A stretch of 64,000 nt of DNA from Onchidella celtica (Eukaryota > Mollusca > Gastropoda > Systellommatophora > Onchidiidae). Below, one piece after another: positions 35,401 to 47,400 of the stretch; position 1 is the stretch's first letter; each line of letters starts with the position of its first letter. The position numbers were made by a program, and so were the translations under genes. The notes beneath the pieces were generated by a model. The model was given only the letters and a program-made list of their open reading frames with translations, was not told the origin of the DNA and ran no database searches. The stretch lies in NCBI GenBank assembly GCA_963931925.1, contig OZ007574.1:39252438-39316437 (forward strand), read 5' to 3'.

Positions 35401-38400
35401 TGCATTGCTGCAACCAGTGGACCTATGTAGGAATGATGTCATTCCTGTGAGCAAACTTGAGATGGATCCTACATTGTAGGATTAATGTAGGTTAATGGCT
35501 GTGTATGAACTTTGCACTTTGTATGTATTGACTGTCAGTTCCTCCCAGTTTTACCAGTTTTTTTTCAAATCTTTGTCATGTAGCATCTTTGTTTCCTCAG
35601 CCTGGACAAGTGAACACTATGGTGATATTGCTCTGCTGCTATCCAAATGTGAGGGTGTTTATAGTGCAGAAGTTCCTCATGCCATAGAGGTACAGTATCA
35701 TCATTACGATCATCATCTGATTTAAAGGGACAAGGTGGTCTAGAGGCAAGGTGCTCGCCTCTCATGCCAAGGGTCCCGGGTTCTAAACCCGGGCAGTGCA
35801 GGCATGTTGGAAATTGGATTTTTCTCATATTTTCAAGTCCCTGGTCCTATTGGGGGGTAGGATCAAGTACCTAGTCTTCTCGGATAAGGACGAAAAAATT
35901 CGGAGGGCCTGTGTGCACGTTGCGCACGTTAAAGATACCTTGGCAGTTGGAAATCGTAAAGAGCAGGCCGAAAGGCCGCTGCCCGGGCAAAATTGAAAAT
36001 TGAAATTAATAGATTAAAAGTTATCCATATCATCCCCCCGCCGCCAGAATTTATTATTCATTATTAAATATATATTGTTATTAATAAATATTCAAATATT
36101 ATTTGAGTTGTGTGTTGTGTGAACTGATGTGAGTTGTGAACTGCTGTGAGTTGTGAACTGTTGTGAGTTGTGAACTGCGCCTAACAGGCTGCGTTACAAT
36201 TTGCTCTGAGATAGAGAGAGAGAGAGTGAGCGAGACAGGGAGAGAGAAAGAAGCAGTGCAGTGTGTTGAGCGCTTCGCCGGCAGCTCCATTCTGCTCTGT
36301 GGTTGACATGTTGTTTCTGTAAAGCGCATAGAGCATTTTAAATGGATATACGCTATTGTCAGGGTTAGGACTAGAATTGCCGTGCTGGGGCACGGTTTGT
36401 TTATTTCAGGGTCGCGTTGATTTTAGCCAGTGCAAATGTCCTTGAACTATTCTCGCGGACAGTTTGTTTTTGTAACGCTTTTTCTTAGAGATGGAAAGAA
36501 AGTGGGGCAGTGACGGTGCAATTTTCGACCCCGTGATTTTGATAAACTTTAACAGGGGTGAGAAAAGGGAGTGAGTAAATTCGTACATAAAACGTAGAGG
36601 GTTAGTGACTTTGGGAAGGGTTTTGATATGTTAGATTGACCTTGTCTGTTACTATTAATAGAATCTATTAATACTACGAGCTGAGCTCGAAATGGATGCA
36701 CCAATCAAATTTGGGCAGTTGGCTGGGGAATTGCAGATGGCTGCGCAGTATTTAAGCGGAGCCATTCCCACGTTTCTTCACTCCATGCAGAATTATTATC
36801 CATCTGCGAGGGCAGTCGGCTGGATTCGGCCTGAGAGAATCAGAAGACTGTTAACGACATGTCTATGTCCTTGATAGACAGTGGAATGAGACCATACGCT
36901 ATTACGAAAGTATCTACTGCTATTATCTCCAGCTCCCTGATCTCGTATCAGGGAACAATCGTAAGTTTCTACCTATTGATTCGACGATGGACGTGACTCT
37001 GACCTTAAGTTTCCAGTAGAAGTGCTACCGAAAGAATGCAAGACTACAATGTTTTTTACATGCAATTAGATCTAGCATGAGTGTCTGGTATACACATTTG
37101 TAAATTGAAATTGATGTGTCTGGATGAGGCTGGGGATTGCCAGCCCATCCTAGAGTAGATCTAGACCTAATGTAACTACGTCAGTTGTGTTGACGAGTTA
37201 TATCCTTTTTAAGCGGTAGGCACAAATAACTGAGTTAGCATTGTCGTCTGAGACATTAAGATATTATTTGTTAGATAGTAGGTAGGCTAAATCTGAAAGA
37301 TAGATAAGTAATAATTAAACTGCGAATGAGTCAGAATGATATAATCTTTTAAGCATCTAGAGGAGACTTCTAGTGATATATTATTGTGTTTTTCATTTGA
37401 TGCTGCTGATGTTGTCCTTTTAGAATGTAAAAGCTAGACGAAATTTGTTAGGGAATTTAAAGTAATAAATTTGTGGCCCTGCAAGGTCCTTGATAAAACT
37501 TACTCCAATTGTTGTTAGTATATGTGGCATGGTATGGAAGAGTAATTTCTAAAAACCTCTCGATAGATTGAAATGCAGTCGTAACTATAATTCCATAATA
37601 ACCATCCCCGTAACACTCGAGGGCACACCCGTAACACTGGAGAGGGACCCTTAAAGAACTTAAATAACGCCATGCCATAGATAAATTATTTTAAAACCTA
37701 TTGTATTTTTTATTCCATTATTTAATATTGTACTGTTGTAACATTGTGTTTTCAGATCCTTTTTATTATAGATTTTAGTCAATTTGTATTAATTTAACAT
37801 TTTGTTTCAATTTCATATGGTGAACTCAACATCCCATTGACCCGACGACACTGGCGAGGGATACTCTTCACCTTACAGATCTACCTGAGACAGAAACGTA
37901 TTTTTTGGATTGGAGCTATGGTTTGAGGATACTTACCATCTGAATTCCTCAAAAACAAAGTTAAGTGAACCATCTATCTAACAGTCTTGAGGAGGGCGAC
38001 GTACTTTCCGCTCTGTGTTTGTTCCAGGCCATTTTACCATTTACTATATGTTTAGTTTAAGAGCGGGAGGTTGGTTGGGGTCATAGTTTAGCATATCTTC
38101 TTTGCCATTTCGAAGGATATTGGAGTGCCTTGGTGGCTATTTATAACTCGGGGGGATTTGCTTCACTGTGAATAGTTCTTTTAGGGATCTATTATTCGTA
38201 TAGATTGTGGCGTTTCTTTTCCTTCCTCACTTTTCTTTAGGAAGATGTCTCTCCTGTCTTTTGCTTAAACTATCTTGTAAATAAGTTAAGACTTGTAGGG
38301 TCTGTTATCGTTCGTTTTACTTGTCAGTATAGCGTCTTGTTTATTGTATTTCTTTTTGCTTCCTTATAAACTTTAAACTACTATACTAACGTTGTTATCT

Positions 38401-41400
38401 TTACAATATATGCCTGGGGTGTTTCACGTGCTAAAACCACGTTGAATTGTAATCTGGTGTTGACATATGAGAGAGAGAGAGATATAATAAATTTTTGTTC
38501 ACGTGACAATTTCACGTTGAAGATAGAGAGAATAATTTTGCAGTGGTAACAGAAGACACTGCGTGTCCGCGTTTTGAGAAGAGAGAGATATTTCAAATTT
38601 GTCGCGTTGAGAGAGAGATATAATTTTGATTCATCGCATTGAGAGAGCGATTCATTTTTCACAGTGATAACATAGGACACTGGTTCGTCGCGTTGAGAGA
38701 GACATAAATTTTGAGAGTGATCACTCAAGACATTAATTTATCGCATTAAAGGCGATATATATATTTTATTGCAGTGGGAGCAACGGATAGACGGCACTGC
38801 CTTACTAGAATTCATATTCAGAGAGAGAGAGAAAGATAAAGTTTTTGCAGTGGAAGAGACACTGCCTGTAATTTACAGAGAGAGATACAACATTCTTTTC
38901 GCGAAGCAGTGCTAATGTAAGACACTGAATTAATATTAACAGACAATAACTGTTAAAGATAATATAATTGATACCGCGATATACCTTAACAGTAGGTAAA
39001 TACTTACTAGTTACAGACTTTAACATATCATGGCCGAGTTTCTTAAATACATTGAATCTGCCAAAGCTCTGGGTATACCAGAAGAAGAACGCGCCTCGTG
39101 GTGCGAACGACAAGTACAGCAAGACCGAGATCGTGAGGATCGGCTAGCAGCAAGAGAAAGAGAAAAAGAAGAAAGAGAAAGAGAAAAAGAGGCTGTAGAG
39201 AGAGAAAAAAGAGAGCATGAACTCGCAATGAAGAAGTTAGAGCGAGAATCTCTTATGGCCCCCACTGCTGCCAGCAATACCTATGCTAAGAAACCAAAAC
39301 TTCCGACGTTTAATGAAAAACTCGACCGGATCGACGCATATTTACATCGGTTCGAGCTACACGCTAAATGCGTCGGATGGCAGCAGGCGATGTACAGTTC
39401 ATGCCTGTCTAATTTACTAACAGGTAAGGCTCTGGAGGTATTTCATAGCCTCAAAGTAGAGGATGCCAACGACTATGACAAGCTTAAAACAGCACTGCTT
39501 AAGCGATTCCAGCATACCGAGGATGGCTTTCATCAAAGATTTCGCTCATGTAAACCTGAGCCATCTGAAAATTTCTCAACTTATGTGAATCGGCTGAAAC
39601 ATTACTTAGATCGCTGGATCGAGCTCGCGAACGTGACTACCGGAAATTATTCCCAACTTTATGATTTGGTCTTAAAGGACCAAATCTATACGGCATGTCA
39701 TTCCGATTTGGTTGCCCACCTTAAAGAGAGGGCACCGACATCCTCTGAAGAAATCACATCGTGCGCGGAACGTTACGCGTCCGCCCACCCAAATCGTCCT
39801 TTGGCAAAGCCTTCAACTATAGCACCGTGTTATGCCAACGTGGGCAAAGGAGCGCCAACCGGACACGATCGTTCCAGGCCGACTCGTCGTCAGGCCCCAA
39901 ATCCGCGCTCTCAATCAGAGCCGCCTTTTTTTAGACAGAGAGATTTTCCGAATCGAGGTAATGTATCCCCGCGTCGAGGATACCAGAGCTATTCTTTTTA
40001 CGAGCCTCGCCCGTATTATCGTGGCAACTATCCAGGCCAACAATATAACCGGCCTCAGGGACCGCCGCGACGAGTGCATTTTGATAATAATAATGATTAT
40101 GATAGGCCGCAGAGTCTTCCCTATCGTGGAAACAATCCTAATCGTACTATGTGTTTTAGGTGTAATAGAGTAGGCCACATACAGAGATTTTGTAACGTGA
40201 AAATGGAATCGGCAAATGCCTGCTCGGTTAAATCTACACCTTATGAGACTGACGGTCATTCTGAATCTTCATGACAATCAAAAGCTATTCCAGTCATGTC
40301 CGCCCTACATGAACTGGGTGAATTAACATTTTACCAGGGCCGCGTGAACGCAATTCGCGCTTCTGTTCTACGTGACTCGGGATGCACGACTATCGGCGTT
40401 CGACAGTCACTAGTCCGTCCAACACAATTTTTGGACAAAGATGTAACTTGTATTACTTTTGGCGGATCTGTAGAGCGATTCCGTCTTGCAGAAGTTTATA
40501 TTGATACACCTTTTCTCACAGGTATTGTTACCGCATGTGTACTACCTAATCCCGTGGCTGATATAATCATAGGGAATGTACCTCAAGTAAATAAGTTTCC
40601 TATCGGTAACTTGGAAATTTGGACTGAGGATGAGAGTGTTGCTTGTGCGACAACACGCCTACAATCGACTCGACGAGCAGACAGTCCATTGAGTAATCCT
40701 ACTATTGAAGTGAACATAACGTCTAATGCATTTCATGATGAGCAACATTCAGATCCCACATTGAAACATTTGTTTGCTAAGGTTGATCCTACCGCGCCGG
40801 ATACCTCTAAGTTTCTTATTAAAGATGACTTATTATATCGTAATTTTCGGAGTAAGCGAGAGGCCGTTATGCAACTAGTAGTACCGAGATCTTTTCGTCG
40901 CGACATTATTCGTCTCGCGCATGACACTTCCTTGGCGGGTCACCAAGGAAAGGCCAGAACTAAGTCTCGAATACTATCGCAATTTTTTTGGCCCAGTATT
41001 TACGCAGATGTAAACCGGTTCGTATCAACATGTGACGTATGTCAGAGACGTACTCCTAAAGGAAGAGCATCCCGGGCTCCTCTGCAGGAGATGCCTATGG
41101 TCTCCAGACCATTTGAGCGCGTTGCCGTAGATATAGTTGGGCCCCTACACAAGTCAGACAGAGGACATCGTTTTATACTTTCTGTCATTGACTACGCAAC
41201 CCGTTGGCCAGAGGCCATTCCGCTAAAAGACATTTCAGCTGATCATGTCGCTGAGGCCCTTATTACTATTTTTTCGCGTCTTGGGTTTCCGGTTGAAATT
41301 TTATCGGACAGAGGTCCACAGTTTACCTCTGAACTTTTTAAGAAAGTCTTAGAATTGGTCGGGATTAAACAAAGATTGACGTCTCCATACCACCCACAGT

Positions 41401-44400
41401 CTAATGGCTGCTGTGAACGTTGGAATGCTACCATGAAATCTATGCTTGCGCGAGTTTCCGCCGACAAGCCGAGTGATTGGGATCGACAACTCCCCGCTAT
41501 TCTTTTTGCATACCGAGAACTGCCCAACGCATCGACGGGTTTTTCCCCCTTCGAATTATTGTATGGTCGCAAGCCGCGTGGTCCAATGGCCATACTCCAT
41601 GATTTATTCGCCGGATCAGACACCGACGACAATGATACGCGGTCTGCATATCAATACGTTGTAGACTTGCGCCATCGAATTCTTAACGCATGTCAGCTCG
41701 CACAAAAATCTTCAGCTGCGCATGCTAGTCTTTATAAACTATATCGTGATCAAGGTAGCCGATTGCGAACCTTGGCCGTCGGAGACCAAACTCTTGTTCT
41801 CCTTCCGGAAACGAAAAATAAACTCCTTCTTACATGGAAGGGACCTTTTAAAGTTCTAAAGAGACTTTCTCGAGTAAATTATCTTATCAAGATTCGGGGA
41901 CAGGACAAAGTCTTCCATATAAATATGTTAAAGCAGTACCTGTCCGACGATGATAATCGTCAGAATAATCGCCGAAATGTGGTTGCTCAGGCCAATGCGG
42001 CCTTGGTTTCAGTTGACGATGATGATCCTATTAAGATTGAGAATTCAATCCCCGCACTTCGATCTTCTGAAAACACTTCGGATGTAAATATAAATCCAGA
42101 TTTATCTGAATCGCAAAGACAAGATATAAGAGATTTGCTTAACGAGTTTACTACAGTCTTTACTGATCTACCAGGTAATACTTCTTTGGTACAGCATGTT
42201 ATAAGATTAAAGACGGATATACCCGTCTTTGTTAAACCATACCCGCGTCCGCTGCACGCACAGGAGACTATAATATCCGAGGTACGTAACATGTTTCACC
42301 TGGGAGTGATAGAGCGATCGACGAGCCCATATAACTCACCCATCGTCTTAGTGAAAAAAAAAGATGATACCGTGCGGTTTTGTATTGACTATCGTAAACT
42401 TAATGAGGTTACGATATATGACGCTGAACCGATTCCCAACCAGGAGAATCTTTTTGCTCAGTTAGCGAGGGCAACGATTTTTTCTAAAATTGACCTTTCC
42501 AAAGGCTATTGGCAAATTCCGCTTGATGAGAATAGCAAGCAATATACCGCTTTTCAGACTCCGTTGGGTCTTATGCAGTGGCGCTATATGCCTTTCGGGT
42601 TAGTTACAGCCCCTGCCACTTTCGCCCGTATGATGACAATATTGCTCCAGGGTATGAATTCCGTATTGTCGTATTTTGACGACATTTGTATTTATGAAAC
42701 CAATTGGTCGGGCCACCTCGCAGCCCTACGACAAGTTTTTATTGCTCTTCGTCGAGCTGGCCTTACGGCGAAACCCAGTAAGGTCTTTTTAGGATATAAT
42801 GAAATTAATTTTCTGGGCCATACAATTGCCCACGGCGTTCAGACTCCTGATGACAAGAAGATAACTACCATCTTAAAGCTCCAACCTCCTCGAACTAAGA
42901 AAGAAGTTCGTAGTTTATTGGGCTTTCTTAACTATTATAGGAAATTCATTCCAAATTTTTCTTCACTTACAACTCCGTTGTCGGACCTCACAAGAAAGAA
43001 TTTTCCTAATAAAGTGAAATGGACAACCGAATGTGCTGATACACTTCGTACCGTTCAACAATTGTTTTCCACTTCCCCCATTCTCATACTGCCAGATATA
43101 AACCAAATGTTTATTGTCCGCACTGATGCGTCGGACAAGGGATTGGGAGCTGTGTTATTACAGGAACGAGACGATACCTTGCGGCCATGTCTATACGCCA
43201 GCCGCAAGTTGCTAGATAGGGAATGCCGCTATGCAATTATCGAGCGAGAGTGCCTCGCTATCATTTTTGCTGTAAACGCATTTTCGCGATATCTACTCAT
43301 GTCCGAGTTTATAATTGAAACGGACCATCGTCCGTTGTTATTCTTAAAGGCTAACAGGGCTAAAAATGCTCGATTAACGAGGTGGAGTCTTGCACTCCAG
43401 GAATACCGGTTTGTTATCCGGGCTATCCCTGGCGGTGACAATTCCCAAGCTGATATTTTGTCACGTCTCATTTAAATTCCTATTAAAGAGTGTTGTGTCT
43501 TGTATTGGGGTTGGATAGTACTTGTCCCCCTCAATTCTAGACGGTGGATGGATTCACATTTATCTTGTTCATTACTTTATGAACCAGTTTTACAATCCTT
43601 TTTTTTGTGAATATCCTCTTTCCACCAGCGTCATTCCTGACTGTGACCTGAACTTCTGACAAACCTGACGCCCTTGTCAGCGGGTCAATGAGATGGAAAC
43701 ATGGCAAACCAAGCTACCAGAGCTACTGCTGCCATTGGATACCACAGTATTTTAATTAACAATATATTGTGTGTGAATGTGTATATAAGCAGCAATTGTG
43801 TGTGTTGACTAGATAATTATGAGCCTATTCCTTCAGTAAGGCTTCATTATTTGATAATAGTTATACTTTAATCCAGCGGTATACAGTAATATACTCATTC
43901 TTATTATAGATGTTCCTGAGAATTTTGATTGGGTGCAGTAAGAATGTTTCGATAGAATAGATTCTATAGATTCAATAATTGTATGCGTTTTGTCCATCCA
44001 ATATGCACGTTCTTAGTTAGATTTTTTTTTTTGGTCTCAAGCTTAAGGCTCGTTTTTCTACAGTAGTACTTAAGCCCCTACCACAATAACTTTGGGATTT
44101 CTTGGATCCTATCGTGTAAATTTTATTTAAAATTTTCACTGGGGTGGGGGATATGTCAGGGTTAGGACTAGAATTGCCGTGCTGGGGCACGGTTTGTTTA
44201 TTTCAGGGTCGCGTTGATTTTAGCCAGTGCAAATGTCCTTGAACTATTCTCGCGGACAGTTTGTTTTTGTAACGCTTTTTCTTAGAGATGGAAAGAAAGT
44301 GGGGCAGTGACGGTGCAATTTTCGACCCCGTGATTTTGATAAACTTTAACAGGGGTGAGAAAAGGGAGTGAGTAAATTCGTACATAAAACGTAGAGGGTT

Positions 44401-47400
44401 AGTGACTTTGGGAAGGGTTTTGATATGTTAGATTGACCTTGTCTGTTACTATTAATAGAATCTATTAATACTACGAGCTGAGCTCGAAATGGATGCACCA
44501 ATCAAATTTGGGCAGTTGGCTGGGGAATTGCAGATGGCTGCGCAGTATTTAAGCGGAGCCATTCCCACGTTTCTTCACTCCATGCAGAATTATTATCCAT
44601 CTGCGAGGGCAGTCGGCTGGATTCGGCCTGAGAGAATCAGAAGACTGTTAACGACATGTCTATGTCCTTGATAGACAGTGGAATGAGACCATACGCTATT
44701 ACGAAAGTATCTACTGCTATTATCTCCAGCTCCCTGATCTCGTATCAGGGAACAATCGTAAGTTTCTACCTATTGATTCGACGATGAACGTGACTCTGAC
44801 CTTAAGTTTCCAGTAGAAGTGCTACCGAAAGAATGCAAGACTACAATGTTTTTTACATGCAATTAGATCTAGCATGAGTGTCTGGTATACACATTTGTAA
44901 ATTGAAATTGATGTGTCTGGATGAGGCTGGGGATTGCCAGCCCATCCTAGAGTAGATCTAGACCTAATGTAACTACGTCAGTTGTGTTGACGAGTTATAT
45001 CCTTTTTAAGCGGTAGGCACAAATAACTGAGTTAGCATTGTCGTCTGAGACATTAAGATATTATTTGTTAGATAGTAGGTAGGCTAAATCTGAAAGATAG
45101 ATAAGTAATAATTAAACTGCGAATGAGTCAGAATGATATAATCTTTTAAGCATCTAGAGGAGACTTCTAGTGATATATTATTGTGTTTTTCATTTGATGC
45201 TGCTGATGTTGTCCTTTTAGAATGTAAAAGCTAGACGAAATTTGTTAGGGAATTTAAAGTAATAAATTTGTGGCCCTGCAAGGTCCTTGATAAAACTTAC
45301 TCCAATTGTTGTTAGTATATGTGGCATGGTATGGAAGAGTAATTTCTAAAAACCTCTCGATAGATTGAAATGCAGTCGTAACTATAATTCCATAATAACC
45401 ATCCCCGTAACACTCGAGGGCACACCCGTAACAGCTATATAAATGCTATACATTATTATTATTATTATTATTATCTCTTTATAATAGGAACTATAACCCA
45501 ATGAACTTATGCAGTATGCATGCATAGAGAACCTTAGTGCGAGCCACCATTAGCACATTGTTACTGGAATTTGGAGAAACACCGATTAGCCTATAAATAG
45601 GTAGTACAGTTCCACAGCCATGCTGTATTTTATAAAGTATTAGAGATTGAAGTGTTGCATTTCCAACCACTTAATCCATTTCCTGGAACTGAAACATTTG
45701 CTAACCAGGGTTTAATCACTCTTTCGTGCCTCTGTACACATTTCAATATCAGACTTTGATATATAAATGACCAGGTGCTTACATTGAATCTTACAGAGTC
45801 CAGTGTGCGAAATATAATGACAATGTTATTATATAATGTGGACGTTACTGGGATGTTACTTGTATTGGCGAACATAAAACAGCCTGTAAAGACAGTATTG
45901 TTCACCAGACTTTCCAGACAATTATAAATTACACCCCATTGTGATGACTTAAACGCTTGACTCATTTCAATTTGCGGTATGAGGCTTTGTCACCTGCATT
46001 GTTTGCATATTTGGTTTTGAAAAATATCTTGAAATGAAAAAATGCCAGTGGGTCTGGCGAGATTGGGCATAAAGTGCAAGACCAAATTCCTGAGAAAAAG
46101 TTCTACAAAGAGGGAAGATTTTATGTGGAAAGTAAGATTTGCTTACAAAATAAAAGGCGAGCATTTTTCTGCTTTTCGTTAAAATATTCTGCTTGAAATC
46201 ATCTTAGAAATATTATTTTTTAAATTGTTTAAACAGGTATAAAACTTTCACCATTATCCCAATTCTGTGAAATCTTTTCACACATACTGCTAATCTTGAT
46301 TTCATATTTGATTTTACTGAACAGTACTGAATTTCACAGTAATAGTAAAATTATGATCTAAGTAAAGATCAATTCTCTCCTCATATCAGAGCATTGCCAG
46401 AGAAATTGCAAACAAGGGATCCCATGTAGAGAAAGAGTTTTTGGCAACTTCTGATAAGGTATGAAAGAGAGTGTGGCGCTTTCATTTGCCTGAATCTTTT
46501 CTTCTTATTATTTAAAAACAAATACTTGATGGTAAAGGACACAATCTTTAACAAGAAAATTTATAACAAGTAAGTCATATATTTCACTTTTTGACTTGTC
46601 TGATGACACTTGTTACTGCTAAGAAGATAGAAAAGGACGACTGTATAAAAATATATATGTCATGGAAATATTTCAGAGTGGTCAGCTTATAACTGTCTCT
46701 CGAATATTTTCTATATAACTAGTTTGAAATCTGTCCCATTGTCTTCGCTTCTCCCAAATTTTCAACCGCTCTTCCAGCCATAAGTGGATGTTGTAATCTC
46801 ACCAGACACAAATATAATACATGTATTCATAACATTAAACCCTCTCACAAATAGTATCCTCTTACATAGCTACAATCATTCGCAACCATATTTTACTTCT
46901 TGATGCCAAATTTCAGATGATCCATTTACTAGTTTTCAAGTCTGTTCATAACAAAGAGGTTTTCTTGTATTTTTATGATATAGATTTGCATACTTATATC
47001 TTTCTAGAATAGAAATATAGATTGTCTTTGAGCTCAAGAATTTGCTGTTTTGTGATCCAGCTATTCTAAAACAAATCTGTTTCAGAAATGTATGAAGATG
47101 ATGGACAAGTATCCAAAACTTAAGACGATGATAAATGACTTCTTAGACCGCCATGGACATCGTTGCTTGAGAGAGGTAAGGGATATAGTCAGATTATGTC
47201 AATATTATCAATATTTGATGTCTGAAGATATTGGTCGTGACCATGCAGTTCAACAGAGTGCATTGCCCCAGGAGTGTTTCATTCTATCTCAATTTTTTTA
47301 CAATAATCCTTGTCATAATATAACATAACAAATTATATTCTATCATGCTTATGAAAATTATAAAGGGATCTCACATTGGAAAGCAGATTTTAAAGTGTTA

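Larger units (their letters stand above)
36357..45433 (+). mobile_element. Complete GMR1-like Ty3/Gypsy LTR retrotransposon
   Basis: A 9077-bp element with two 1280-bp LTRs (TGTCAGGG...CCGTAACA), target duplication GCTAT (36352-36356 and 45434-45438), gag (39030-40274), pol (40296-43475) and a G-rich polypurine tract before the 3' LTR. The LTRs differ at a single site by eye (G at 36990, A at 44787). Pol order is protease, integrase, reverse transcriptase, RNase H, which defines the GMR1 group of Ty3/Gypsy elements. No envelope gene. Same strand as the host gene, in the intron between exons v and w. It looks recently inserted and possibly active. Confidence 0.93.

Noticed and set aside
35727-35800. 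Possible tRNA gene
   Set aside because: It has A and B boxes but no full cloverleaf, and is followed by the same body as two other copies, so it is a SINE head. The same applies to 20677 and 53588.
36692-36874. 60-codon frame present in both LTRs (also 44489-44671), and its antisense partner
   Set aside because: They are identical only because the LTRs are identical; no coding signal, and they overlap the presumed promoter.
39043-39277. Minus-strand frames over the start of gag
   Set aside because: Antisense of the E/R/K-rich Gag coil; low-complexity Leu/Ser-rich shadow.
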